Shown: piece after piece, positions 26,338-35,190 of the stretch
Layout: each line of letters begins with the position of its first letter
How positions within the stretch are numbered: the first letter of the stretch is position 1
Origin: AP-15 sp963833745
Lineage (GTDB): Bacteria; Pseudomonadota; Alphaproteobacteria; ATCC43930; CGMCC-115725
Direction of reading: 5' to 3'
NCBI GenBank assembly: GCA_963833745.1
Contig: CAWHZD010000004.1
Location: forward strand, 1,426,001-1,490,000
Length of the DNA: 64,000 nt
Made by a program: the position numbers and the translations under genes
Notes under the pieces: model-generated
The model's input: the letters and a program-made list of their open reading frames with translations, nothing else
Told to the model about the DNA's origin: nothing
The model's database searches: none

Positions 26338-27435
26338 CTAGGACGGCGACCCAAGCAGCCTGACCTTTTCGCCGGGGTGAAGCGCCTGAACCCCGGCGGT
26401 CACGACGATATCTCCCGAGTCGAGCCCTTGCGCCACGACGACCGCCTCCGGGTCGTGGCGCGCCAATTCGATATTTCGCAGTGACACGGTATGATTTTTC
26501 GGGTCGACGATCCACACCGCCGGCTCGCGATTAAACTGGGTCAGGGCGGAAGCAGGAATCTCGATGGCGGGAGCGGAATCCAACGTCACGGTGCCGGCAA
26601 CCGTAGCGCCGAGCCGCATCGCCGGTGGCACGTCTTGGAGGGCGACCTTGACCTCGAACGTCCGAGTCACCGGGTCGGCTTGAGGTGCGACCTCGCGCAC
26701 CTGACCGGTAGCCGTCACGGCAGGGTCGTCCGTGAGCCTCACAGTGATCTTCGCGTCTCTCGGCGCCGCGCGCAGCAATTGGGCCGGCACGTCAAAGACG
26801 GCGTCAAGGCCACCCTCGCGAGCCAGCCGAACGATCATTTGTCCCGCCTGGACCACCTCACCGGGTTCGGCACCGCGGGCGGTCACGGTTCCCGCGCCGT
26901 CGGCCTTCAGCGTCGTGTAGCCGACACGGTCTCTCGCGATCTGCAGCTGCGCCGTGGCGTTGTCGTTCCCGGACTGGGCGTTTTGCAGCGCTTTTTGCGC
27001 TTGGTCGAACCGGGCCCGCGTCGTATGACCGTTCTTCAGTAGCTGTCGTTGTCGGTCGAAGTGATTTCGCGCGTAGTTTAATTGTCCCTGTGCCGCAGTC
27101 AGGGCGGCTTCGGCCGAGCGCCGGGAGTTGAGTTCGCTTTCCGGGTCCAGTTTTGCGATCACCTGCCCCGGCGCGACCCGATCGCCGACGCTGACCGGTC
27201 TCGCTGTCATCCGGCCGCCGATGCGGAAGGCGAGAGCTGCCTCGTCCTCGGCCTGGATGTGTCCGGTTAGCACCACCGGCTCGCCCGTCGCCGATTTGAC
27301 GACCGTCACCGTCCGGACCGGGCGCACATCGGGGGCTTGCGCCTTGGTGTCCGGCTTGCATGACGCCAGCGCGATCACGACAGCCGGCAAAACCGACCAG
27401 ATCCAAAGCGAACAGCGATTTCTCACCGGCATCAT
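26338..27435 (-). CDS. RND periplasmic adaptor (membrane fusion protein), lipoprotein
   Basis: About 365 residues. A lipoprotein signal (AVVIALASC, then KPD) predicts inner-membrane anchoring. Then come the first half of the lipoyl domain (VVLTGHIQAEDEAALAFRIG), a coiled-coil hairpin (~90-155, SAEAALTAAQGQLNYARNHF), the second lipoyl half (GTVTARGAEPGEVVQAGQMI) and beta-barrel and membrane-proximal domains. Start is uncertain between two adjacent ATGs (27433-27435 is used). First gene of the minus-strand operon; its promoter must lie in the 188-nt region shared with selD. Confidence 0.85.
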   Translation of the reverse strand: MMPVRNRCSLWIWSVLPAVVIALASCKPDTKAQAPDVRPVRTVTVVKSATGEPVVLTGHIQAEDEAALAFRIGGRMTARPVSVGDRVAPGQVIAKLDPESELNSRRSAEAALTAAQGQLNYARNHFDRQRQLLKNGHTTRARFDQAQKALQNAQSGNDNATAQLQIARDRVGYTTLKADGAGTVTARGAEPGEVVQAGQMIVRLAREGGLDAVFDVPAQLLRAAPRDAKITVRLTDDPAVTATGQVREVAPQADPVTRTFEVKVALQDVPPAMRLGATVAGTVTLDSAPAIEIPASALTQFNREPAVWIVDPKNHTVSLRNIELARHDPEAVVVAQGLDSGDIVVTAGVQALHPGEKVRLLGSPS

Positions 27436-27623
27436 GCCGGAGAATCTCTTAACCCTTGGCTCTTCGGGTCGCAAGCGACATGGCGACACCGCCCGAAGCC
27501 CTTAACGCCACGACCGTCGCTCTCACCCTGATTGAACCGAGGCGGGTCGTCCCGGAACCGAGGAGAGTGGTGCATGCTGCCAATGGCTCGTCTTCCGGGC
27601 GGCGGTGCGGCATAAAGAGGGCA
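27436..27623. promoter_or_regulatory. divergent promoter region, RND operon / sel locus
   Basis: 188 nt between the divergent starts of the RND adaptor and selD. It must carry the promoters for the 12-kb efflux/antiporter operon and for selDAB. No convincing -35/-10 pair or operator palindrome was recognised by eye. Confidence 0.4.
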
Positions 27624-29849
27624 ATGCAGCAGCCTGTCGCCATCGCCCAGGATCTTGTGCTTGTCGGCGGCGGGCATGCGCATGTCCATGTGCTGAAGAG
27701 CTTTGGCATGCGGCCGATGCCGGGAGTGCGGGTCACATTGATCGCCCGCGATGTCGAGACGCCCTATTCGGGCATGCTGCCGGGCTGGGTCGCCGGCCAT
27801 TACGATTTTGACGAATGCCATATCGACCTCGGCCGGCTGACGCGCTTTGCCGATGCGCGGCTGATCCGCGACGAGGCGGTCGGCCTTGACCGCGCCGAGC
27901 GCCACGTCCTATGCCGCGCACACCCGCCGATTCGTTGGGATTTGCTGTCGCTCGACATCGGCTCCGCACCACGCGACGACGATGTTCCCAGTGCGGCCGA
28001 GCACTCCGTCGCGGTCAAGCCGATCGCCCGGTTCGCCGCGCGCTGGGAAGCGCTGCTGGCCCGCGCCCGGCATTTACCGCGGCTGCGGCTCGCCGTGGTC
28101 GGCGGCGGCGCCGGCGGGGTCGAGCTGGCCCTGTCGGCGCACTATCGGCTGGGGCGGCTGTGCAATGGCACGGTCGAGGTGACGCTTGTCACCCGCGACG
28201 CCCTGCTGGCGTCGCATAACCCCCGCGTCCGCCGCCGGTTCGAGCGCATTTTTGCCGAGCGCGGCATTGCGCTCGTCGCCGGCAGCACCGTCATTCGGGT
28301 CGAGCCCGGCACATTGATTTGCGACGACGGCGGCCGGATCGCGTTCGACGAGGCGCTTTGGGTGACCGAGGCGGGGGCGGCGCCATGGCTAGCTGAAACC
28401 GGATTGCCATTGACCGAGGGCGGCTTTGTCGCGATCGACGAGACCCTGCGCTCGACTGCCGACCCCAGCATTTTCGCTGCCGGCGACGTGGCGACGATGC
28501 TCGCCCATCCGCGCGATAAAGCCGGCGTCTACGCGGTGCGCCAGGGGCCGCCGCTCGCCGCCAATCTGCGCCGCGTGCTAGCCGGCAAGCCGCCGCGCCG
28601 CGCCATCCCGCAAAGGCGCGGGCTGGCACTGATCGGCACCGGCGACAAATACGCCGTCGCTTCCCGCGGACCACTTGCGGCGCAGGGCGCCTATTTGTGG
28701 CGACTCAAGGACTGGATCGACCGGCGCTGGATGCAGCACTATAGCGAATTTCCGGAGATGCGGCTTCAGTCGGGTGAGGCGCCGATGCGCTGCGGCGGCT
28801 GCGCCGCCAAGGTGCCGGCGGCGGTGCTGAGCCGGGTCATCGAGCGGCTGGACCCGACACCGAACGACGCGGTTGCGATCGGCCTCGACAGCCCCGACGA
28901 CGCGGCGCTGATCACCTTCCCCGGGGCCCCGCCGCTGTTGCAGACCGTCGACTTCTTCCGGGCGATGGTCAGCGACCCGTATTTGTTCGGGCGGATTGCC
29001 GCCAATCATGCGCTGAACGACATTTATGCGATGGGCGCCGTGCCCGACACCGCGCTCGCCATTGCGACCTTGCCGCCGGCGCGCTCGGCGATCGTCGAGC
29101 ACGATCTGTTTCACATGCTGCGCGGCGCGCTCGACGTACTCGAACCGGCCGGCGCAGCACTGGTCGGCGGGCACAGCGCCGAGGGTGCCGAGCTGGCGCT
29201 CGGCTTTGCCGTGACCGGGCGCGCGCCTGGCTCCGGGAGATTGCTGCGCAAGGGGGGGTTGCGTCCCGGCGACCGGCTGATCCTATCGAAGCCGCTCGGC
29301 ACCGGCGTGATCCTTGCCGCCGACGGGCGTGCGCTGGCGCCGGCAAAAGCGGTCGATGACGCGATTGCGGCGATGCTGCAATCATCGGCGCCCGCCGCCG
29401 CCGGTCTCGTCGCCCACGGCGCCCGCGCGTGCACCGACGTGACCGGGTTCGGGCTGCTCGGGCACCTGCTTGAAATGCTGCGCGCTTCGCAGATGGACGC
29501 GGTGCTCGACCCCGACGCGATACCGGCGCTCGACGGCGCGCTGGCGCTGTTGGCGCAGGGGATCACCAGCTCGTTGCATACGGACAATCTCGCTGCCCTC
29601 GCGGCGCTCGACGACGCCGCGCAATCGCATCCGCTCGCCCCGCTGCTGATCGACCCGCAAACCGCCGGCGGATTGCTCGCGGGAATTCCGGCCGACCGCG
29701 CCCGGCAGTGCCTCGACGAACTGCGCCGGCACGGCAGTCGCGCCGCCTCGATCGGCCGTGTCGAGCCGGCAAACGGCCACCAGCCCAGCGTCCGTTTCGA
29801 AGCCGGCGCCGGCGCGCTCTCCCTACCCGAGCCGGTCGTCGCGTCATGA
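27624..29849 (+). CDS. selD: SelD selenophosphate synthetase fused to an FAD-dependent oxidoreductase
   Basis: 741 residues in two enzymes. Residues 1-~370 are an NDH-2/pyridine-nucleotide-disulfide-type flavoprotein: FAD motif DLVLVGGGHAHVHVL, second dinucleotide site AVVGGGAGGVELAL, and FAD-closing IFAAGDVATM. Residues ~385-741 are selenide, water dikinase, making selenophosphate from selenide and ATP; the active site is CGGCAAKVPAAVL, with Cys (not Sec) and the catalytic Lys three residues on, followed by nucleotide-binding LVGGHSAEGAELALGFAVTG and CTDVTGFGLLGHLLEML. The flavin part may deliver reduced selenium; this fusion is known in several bacterial lineages. Start ATG 27624 follows AGAGGG. 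It overlaps selA by 4 nt (ATGA). Confidence 0.9.
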   Translation: MQQPVAIAQDLVLVGGGHAHVHVLKSFGMRPMPGVRVTLIARDVETPYSGMLPGWVAGHYDFDECHIDLGRLTRFADARLIRDEAVGLDRAERHVLCRAHPPIRWDLLSLDIGSAPRDDDVPSAAEHSVAVKPIARFAARWEALLARARHLPRLRLAVVGGGAGGVELALSAHYRLGRLCNGTVEVTLVTRDALLASHNPRVRRRFERIFAERGIALVAGSTVIRVEPGTLICDDGGRIAFDEALWVTEAGAAPWLAETGLPLTEGGFVAIDETLRSTADPSIFAAGDVATMLAHPRDKAGVYAVRQGPPLAANLRRVLAGKPPRRAIPQRRGLALIGTGDKYAVASRGPLAAQGAYLWRLKDWIDRRWMQHYSEFPEMRLQSGEAPMRCGGCAAKVPAAVLSRVIERLDPTPNDAVAIGLDSPDDAALITFPGAPPLLQTVDFFRAMVSDPYLFGRIAANHALNDIYAMGAVPDTALAIATLPPARSAIVEHDLFHMLRGALDVLEPAGAALVGGHSAEGAELALGFAVTGRAPGSGRLLRKGGLRPGDRLILSKPLGTGVILAADGRALAPAKAVDDAIAAMLQSSAPAAAGLVAHGARACTDVTGFGLLGHLLEMLRASQMDAVLDPDAIPALDGALALLAQGITSSLHTDNLAALAALDDAAQSHPLAPLLIDPQTAGGLLAGIPADRARQCLDELRRHGSRAASIGRVEPANGHQPSVRFEAGAGALSLPEPVVAS

Positions 29850-31246
29850 CCGCCGCCCCGCGTCAGGGCCGCGCCGCACTGCCGGCGGTCGACAAGATCC
29901 TGAATTCCGAAGGCGGCGTCGGGTTGATCGCGCAATACGGCCGGACCCTTGTGCTGGACGCGGTTAGGGCGGCGCTCGCTGCGCGCCGGGAGGCCGGCGA
30001 CGCCGGGTCGATCGCTGCCGTTGTCGCCGATAGCACCGCAGCACTCGCGCGCCTGACGCGCCCTTCGCAGCGCCGGGTCTTCAATCTGACCGGCACCGTC
30101 CTGCACACCAACCTCGGCCGCGCGCCGTTGCCGCAGGAAGCTATCGAGGCCGCCGCGGCGGCGATGCGCGACCCCTCGACCCTCGAATACGATCCCGCAA
30201 CCGGGCGGCGCGGCGAGCGCGACGACCATATTTCCGGCTGGCTTACCCGCCTGACCGGGGCCGAGGCGGCACTCGCCGTCAACAACAATGCCGGCGCCCT
30301 GGTATTGGCGCTCAACACCCTGGCCGACGGCCGCGAGACCATCGTGTCGCGCGGCGAGCTGATCGAGATCGGCGGCTCGTTTCGCCTACCCGACATCATG
30401 GCCCGCTCCGGCACCAGGCTGCGCGAGGTCGGCACCACCAACCGCACCCATCTCGCCGATTTCGCCGCGGCGATCGGTCCCGACACCCGCCTGATCCTGA
30501 GGGTCCACACCAGCAACTACGCGATCGAAGGCTTCACCGCCGCCGCACCGGGGGCAAAGCTGGCCGCACTCGCCCGCGAGCACCGCATTCCGTTTGTCGA
30601 GGATCTCGGCAGCGGCTCCTTGGTCGATCTCGAACCCTGGGGCCTGCCGCGCGAGCCGACCGTCACCAAAGCACTCTCGCAAGGCGCCGACCTCGTCACC
30701 TTCAGCGGCGACAAATTGCTGGGCGGGCCGCAGGCGGGTCTGGTCGTCGGTCGCGCCGACCTCGTCACCCGACTCGCCAAGAACCCGCTGAAGCGTGCGT
30801 TGCGGCTCGACAAAATCCGGCTGGCCGCGCTCGAAGCGGTGCTGCGGCTCTACGCCGACCCGGATCGCCTGGCCGAGCGGCTGCCGGCATTGCGCCTGCT
30901 CACCCGCCCGAAGGCCGAGATCGAAGGCGTCGCACGACGCGTGCTGCCGGCCGTCGCAACGGCGCTCACAGGCATCGCCGAGGTTTGGCTGGTCGAGACC
31001 CGCAGCCAGATCGGCAGCGGCGCCTTGCCGGTGTCGCTGTTGCCGAGTTTAGGCTTGGCCTTGCGTCCCGCCGGTACGGCCAAATCCGGTGCCGCCGTTG
31101 AAGACCTGGCGCGCACCCTGCGCGGCCTGCCGATCCCGGTCATCGGCCGGATCGAAGCCGGCAATGTCGTGCTCGATCTGCGCTGCCTCGAAGACGAGGC
31201 CTCCTTCCTCGCCCAGCTCGACGGACTGGGTGGCGCGCCGCAATGA
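29846..31246 (+). CDS. selA: L-seryl-tRNA(Sec) selenium transferase
   Basis: 466 residues, normal SelA length. The PLP-dependent enzyme converts Ser-tRNA(Sec) to Sec-tRNA(Sec) with selenophosphate. Visible are the family's VFNLTGTVLHTNLGRAPLP, the phosphate-binding NNNAGALVLAL and the PLP lysine in TFSGDKLLGGPQAG (D-K-L-L-G-G-P-Q). The N-terminal tRNA-recognition domain begins LPAVDKILNSEGG. The ATG at 29846 overlaps the selD stop, and its own stop overlaps the selB start by 4 nt, so all three are translationally coupled. Confidence 0.95.
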   Translation: MTAAPRQGRAALPAVDKILNSEGGVGLIAQYGRTLVLDAVRAALAARREAGDAGSIAAVVADSTAALARLTRPSQRRVFNLTGTVLHTNLGRAPLPQEAIEAAAAAMRDPSTLEYDPATGRRGERDDHISGWLTRLTGAEAALAVNNNAGALVLALNTLADGRETIVSRGELIEIGGSFRLPDIMARSGTRLREVGTTNRTHLADFAAAIGPDTRLILRVHTSNYAIEGFTAAAPGAKLAALAREHRIPFVEDLGSGSLVDLEPWGLPREPTVTKALSQGADLVTFSGDKLLGGPQAGLVVGRADLVTRLAKNPLKRALRLDKIRLAALEAVLRLYADPDRLAERLPALRLLTRPKAEIEGVARRVLPAVATALTGIAEVWLVETRSQIGSGALPVSLLPSLGLALRPAGTAKSGAAVEDLARTLRGLPIPVIGRIEAGNVVLDLRCLEDEASFLAQLDGLGGAPQ

Positions 31247-33174
31247 TCTTGGCGACCGCCGGCCACATCGACCACGGCAAGACGGCGCTGGTGCGGGCGT
31301 TGACCGGGATCGACGCCGACCGGCTGCCCGAAGAAAAGAAGCGCGGGCTGACGATCGACCTCGGCTTTGCCTATACGGCCTTGCCGGATGGCAGCGAACT
31401 CGGCTTTGTCGACGTTCCCGGGCACGAGCGCTTTCTACCCAACATGCTGGCGGGGGTGCTGTCGATCGACCGCGTGCTGCTGGTCGTCGCCGCCGATGAC
31501 GGGCCGCGCCCGCAGACGATCGAGCATCTCGACATTCTCGAATTGATCGAGGTCGCCGAGATCACCGGAATCATCACCAAGATCGACAGGGTGGCCGCTG
31601 AGCGTGCTGCCGAAGTCGCGGCAGCGGTCGCGGGCATGCTCGCCGACGCGGGCTATGCCGACAGTCCGATCTTCCTGCTGTCGAGCCACACCGGCGACGG
31701 TGTCGACAGCCTGACCCGGCATTTGCAACAAAGCGCGCAGGTGGCCGAGCACGCCCGCGCCGCGACGCCGCCGGCCGGTCTTTTTCGCATGGCGATCGAC
31801 CGCGCCTTCACCCTGCGGGGGATCGGGCTCGTGGTGACCGGCACGGTTAGCGCCGGCACGGTAGCGGTCGGCGACCGCCTGACGGTCAGCCCGCGCGGCA
31901 TCCCGGTGCGGGTACGCGGCTTGCACACCCAGAACCATCCGATCGACACAGCCGGCGCAGGCGAACGTTGTGCCGTCAACATCGCCGGCTCGTTCCCCGA
32001 GGGTGGTGAGCCGCGGCGCGGCGACTGGCTGCTGGCGCCCGAGCGGCATCTCCCGGTGCGGCGGATCGACCTCTTCGTGCGCGCCTCGCGCCACGCCGAA
32101 ACGGCGCTGCGCGACGGGCTGCCGGTGCACCTGCATCTCGGCACCGAGGACGTCGTCGGCCGTGTCGCGGTGCTGCGCGGCCGGGCGATCGATCCCGGCG
32201 AGACCGGCCTCGTGCAGATCGACCTCGAGCAGCCGATTGGCGCGCTGCACGGCGACCGCGCGGTGCTGCGCGACCACGCCGGCCGCACGACACTCGCCGG
32301 CGGCCGGGTCGTCGACCCGCTGGCGCCGCGCCGCGGACGCCGGCTCCCGCCGCGACTCGCCCTGCTCGATGCGATGACCCCGGCCGACCCGGCGACGGCA
32401 TTGCGTCGAATGCTCGCGGTCGAAGGGTTCGTCGATCTCAACCAGTTCGCGATCGTGCGCAATCTGACGCCCGCCGAGTTGGATGCGCTGACCGACAGCG
32501 AAGACACTTATTTCCTGCGAGTCGGGTCAGCACAGGTGCCGGTCGCGATCACCCGCGAGCGCCTCGCCATTCTCACCGACAAGATCGCCGAGACGCTCGC
32601 TGCCTCGCACCAGACCCAGCCCGACATGCTCGGCCCGACCCGGCCGGCGCTCTTCGCGCAATTGCGCGGCGTTGCTCCGGAGCCGGCGCTCGATGCGGCG
32701 TTGTCCCAGCTCGCCGCCACCGCGGGCGCGGTGCGCGAAGGGGGAATGTGGCGGCTGCCCGGGCATCGCCCGCGGCTGACCAACGCCGACGAGAAATTGT
32801 GGGCCCGTATCCGTCCATTGCTCGCCGCGGCCGAGTCGCGCCCGCCGCGGGTACGCGAGATCGCCGAAGCCCTCGCCCTCGAACCCGAAATGGTCGAGCG
32901 TTTCCTGCATCGTGCCGAGCGTCTCGGCCGTGCGGCCAAGGTCGCCGACAATCGCTTTTTTCTTCCGGAAACCTTGTTACACCTCGCCGCGATCGCGCGC
33001 GACCTGGCCGGCGAGACGCCGGACGGCAGCTTCACCGCAGCCGCCTTCAAGGACCGTTCCGGCGTCGGCCGCAATCTGACGATCCAGATTCTCGAATATC
33101 TTGATAGAATGGGCGCCACCCGCCGCATCGGCGACGCACGCGTCGTCCTGCGCGGCGCCGAGACTTTCGGCTGA
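31243..33174 (+). CDS. selB: selenocysteine-specific elongation factor
   Basis: 643 residues. The GTPase domain starts at once with P-loop GHIDHGKTALVRALTG, switch I region KKRGLTIDLGFAY, switch II DVPGHERFLPNMLAG and the NKxD-like TKIDRVAA. EF-Tu-like domains 2 and 3 (to ~370) are followed by four winged-helix modules that read the SECIS hairpin in mRNA, ending GVGRNLTIQILEYLDRMGAT. It delivers Sec-tRNA to in-frame UGA codons. The stop lies 8 nt upstream of tRNA-Sec. Confidence 0.95.
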   Translation: MILATAGHIDHGKTALVRALTGIDADRLPEEKKRGLTIDLGFAYTALPDGSELGFVDVPGHERFLPNMLAGVLSIDRVLLVVAADDGPRPQTIEHLDILELIEVAEITGIITKIDRVAAERAAEVAAAVAGMLADAGYADSPIFLLSSHTGDGVDSLTRHLQQSAQVAEHARAATPPAGLFRMAIDRAFTLRGIGLVVTGTVSAGTVAVGDRLTVSPRGIPVRVRGLHTQNHPIDTAGAGERCAVNIAGSFPEGGEPRRGDWLLAPERHLPVRRIDLFVRASRHAETALRDGLPVHLHLGTEDVVGRVAVLRGRAIDPGETGLVQIDLEQPIGALHGDRAVLRDHAGRTTLAGGRVVDPLAPRRGRRLPPRLALLDAMTPADPATALRRMLAVEGFVDLNQFAIVRNLTPAELDALTDSEDTYFLRVGSAQVPVAITRERLAILTDKIAETLAASHQTQPDMLGPTRPALFAQLRGVAPEPALDAALSQLAATAGAVREGGMWRLPGHRPRLTNADEKLWARIRPLLAAAESRPPRVREIAEALALEPEMVERFLHRAERLGRAAKVADNRFFLPETLLHLAAIARDLAGETPDGSFTAAAFKDRSGVGRNLTIQILEYLDRMGATRRIGDARVVLRGAETFG

Positions 33175-33182
33175 CGGCCACG

Positions 33183-33275
33183 GGAAGAGTATCGGGTCCG
33201 GTGACTCGCGCGGTCTTCAAAACCGTTGGGGGGCGCGAAGGCGTCCCCGGTAGGTTCGAACTCCTGCCTCTTCCG
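33183..33275 (+). tRNA. selC: tRNA-Sec (UCA anticodon)
   Basis: The 93-nt transcript has the features of bacterial tRNA-Sec: a long acceptor stem (ggaagag...ctcttcc), an anticodon loop gtCTTCAAAac with anticodon TCA, a long variable arm (about 33229-33249) and a T arm with ggttcgaactcc. Discriminator G at 33275 is followed by genomic CC but not a full CCA. It closes the selD-selA-selB-selC cluster, so all parts needed to make and insert selenocysteine lie together here. Confidence 0.95.
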
Positions 33276-33322
33276 CCTCAGCAGTCGCGGGTGGCTGACG
33301 GCGGCGGGGCGAGGACTTCGCG

Positions 33323-34396
33323 ATGGAAGCGCGTTATTTCGGGACGGAACAGGTAACCGAAGAAGACCGCGCGTATGGCGGATCGCGTTTTTCGGAGGTT
33401 CGCGACGCGGTGTTCGCCAACCCCTACCAGAGGGTGTGGGGTGCTGCCGGCGAGCCGACCTGGCCGGCTTACGAAGTCACTTTGCGGAGCGTGCTGCGCG
33501 GTGTTCTGCCACTGGGCTTGCCGTACTTTTTTCGGCAGGCGGTGGCGCGGGCCGTCGATTCAAGGGCCGATTTGCGCTGGGGCGCCGATGGCAAAGGGTT
33601 TCGACGCTTGCTTCATCCCAACGGCATCTGCCTAACCGGCCTTTGGGAAATTAGCGAGGAAACGCAATATTCGGGCTATTTCCGAAAAGACAGCCATGCC
33701 CTCGTAATCGGACGCTACTCGACCTGCTGCAACGCGACCCGGCGTGGCCGAGAGCGGTCCTTGTCATTGGTCGGCAAATTGTTTCCAACCGCCGACCCGA
33801 ACCACAGCGAGCCGCTGCGCACCGCCAATTTCATTACCCAGCAGGACATCGGCGGCGACCGCACCGACTACATCAATGATGCCGAAACCCGCAACGCTCC
33901 CAACACCACTGCTTGGCACCGCGGCTTCGGTGTGCCGGTGCTGCTGGTCACCGGGATTGTCTTCAGCCGGGTCGACAAGAACCCGACGATCCGGCAGCTC
34001 TACCAAATCGCCGAGCTCGGCAAGCCGAACGGCGAACCGACGCGCAGCCCGGCGTTCATGCGCCTGGTTGTCGATCCCACGCAGCCCAGAATTGCTGGTG
34101 AAGCGTTGGATTTTCGCGACGAAATCATGGCCCAGATATTCGATCGCGGCGACCCTGCTCCGAAACGCACGCTCACCTTTCACATCGAGGTGACCGAAGA
34201 CGGGTCGACACGCGGCCCGAGCTTTTTTCAGCGGCGCACCTTCGCCAACTGGCGCCGCATCGGCAGAATGGCATTCGACAACGCGGTCGCATCGTATAAC
34301 GGCGACTTTGTGATTCACTTCACGCATCCGACGTGGCGCGACGACCCCAATGATCCCGCGACCGCCACGCGCGTCGACGAACGCAAGGTGAGGTGA
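33323..34396 (+). CDS. catalase-superfamily heme protein (y4iL-like)
   Basis: 357 residues. Not a classical catalase, but the central part (LLHPNGICLTGLWEISEETQ, then GYFRKDSHALVIGRYSTC and SLVGKLFPTADPN) follows the catalase-like core in which a conserved H/N pocket strand is followed by the R-(F/Y)-S motif. Relatives include uncharacterised rhizobial y4iL and allene-oxide-synthase-like domains. The distal His equivalent may be the H of LLHPNG. No signal peptide. Start ATG 33323 is preceded by GAGGA. It lies 47 nt after tRNA-Sec; no in-frame TGA is seen, so it is not itself a selenoprotein. Confidence 0.5.
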   Translation: MEARYFGTEQVTEEDRAYGGSRFSEVRDAVFANPYQRVWGAAGEPTWPAYEVTLRSVLRGVLPLGLPYFFRQAVARAVDSRADLRWGADGKGFRRLLHPNGICLTGLWEISEETQYSGYFRKDSHALVIGRYSTCCNATRRGRERSLSLVGKLFPTADPNHSEPLRTANFITQQDIGGDRTDYINDAETRNAPNTTAWHRGFGVPVLLVTGIVFSRVDKNPTIRQLYQIAELGKPNGEPTRSPAFMRLVVDPTQPRIAGEALDFRDEIMAQIFDRGDPAPKRTLTFHIEVTEDGSTRGPSFFQRRTFANWRRIGRMAFDNAVASYNGDFVIHFTHPTWRDDPNDPATATRVDERKVR

Positions 34397-34487
34397 CGAG
34401 AGGCCGGGATGCGCCGCGTCCCGCTCGCCGGCCCTTCGCCCGCACTGCCCCGTGACGCGCACGACGGAAAAGTGGTGCTCACGGCGC

Positions 34488-34501
34488 ATTCTATATAGAA
34501 T
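34488..34501. promoter_or_regulatory. palindromic operator candidate for vapBC
   Basis: A perfect 14-bp palindrome (attctatatagaat) lies 32 nt before the antitoxin start, with a further half-site-like ttttatagaaa at 34511-34521. It is AT-rich in a GC-rich context. VapBC complexes typically repress their own promoter through such sites, so autoregulation is likely. Confidence 0.55.
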
Positions 34502-34533
34502 AACTCGCCATTTTATAGAAACGGACTTTCTCA

Positions 34534-34794
34534 ATGGCATTGAGCCTGAAGGATCCGGAGACCGATCGGCTCGCCCCCGAGGTGGCGAAGCTTACCGGCG
34601 AAAGCCTGACCGAGGCGGTGCGCAAGGCCCTGGCCGAACGGCTCGAGCGCGAACGCCCGCGCCGCGGCCGACCGCGCAGCGGACTTGCCGCCGAACTCGA
34701 CGCTCCGGCAAAGGAATGTGCGGCGTTGCCGGATTTCGATACGCGATCGGCCGATGAGATCATCGGCTATGACGAAGACGGCCTCTGGCGCTGA
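34534..34794 (+). CDS. vapB: VapB-type antitoxin
   Basis: 86 residues of the PSK/Rv0623-type VapB family. The N-terminal DNA-binding part (MALSLKDPETDRLAPEVAKL) and TGESLTEAVRKALAERLERE are characteristic; the acidic/hydrophobic C-terminus (SADEIIGYDEDGLWR) is the toxin-neutralising tail. The stop overlaps the toxin start (TGATG), as usual. The cognate toxin is frameshifted, so this antitoxin may be orphaned. Confidence 0.85.
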   Translation: MALSLKDPETDRLAPEVAKLTGESLTEAVRKALAERLERERPRRGRPRSGLAAELDAPAKECAALPDFDTRSADEIIGYDEDGLWR

Positions 34795-35178
34795 TGGTCA
34801 TCGACACATCGGCCATTGTCGCGATTCTCTTCGACGAGCCCGAACGCGAGTCTAGATAGCCTGATCGCCGAAGACGGCATTCGTCTCGTCTCGGCGGTCA
34901 CCCGCGTTGAAGCGGCATTCGTCATGGAGGGACGAAAGGGCGAGGCTGGTCGCGAACGCCTCGATCGGTTCTTTCGTCTCACCCAGGCCGAGGTCGTGGC
35001 CGTCACCGAGGCGCAGGCGGAACTTGCGATCGTGGGCTTTCGCCGCTTCGGGAGAGGGCGACACCCGGCGCGGCGGAACATCGGTGATTGCTTCGCCTAT
35101 GCCTTGGCCAAGGCCACCGGTGAGCCGCTGTTGTTCAAAGGCCACGATTTTGCACTGACCGACATCGCCGCCGGATGA
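34794..35178 (+). pseudogene. vapC: VapC PIN-domain ribonuclease toxin, frameshifted
   Basis: The toxin starts at ATG 34794 with MVIDTSAIVAILFDEPERE (first catalytic Asp in V-I-D-T-S) and then hits TAG at 34857. The rest of the PIN domain continues in the +1 frame: LDSLIAEDGIRLVSAVTRVE (second acidic residue), then NIGDCFAYALAKATGEPLLF and KGHDF with the remaining Asp residues, to the stop at 35178. One surplus base near 34849-34852 accounts for the break. Without it the protein would be a normal ~127-residue VapC with all acidic residues present. The inactivation looks recent, or is a sequencing error. Confidence 0.8.
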
Positions 35179-35190
35179 TGCGGGGGCGCC

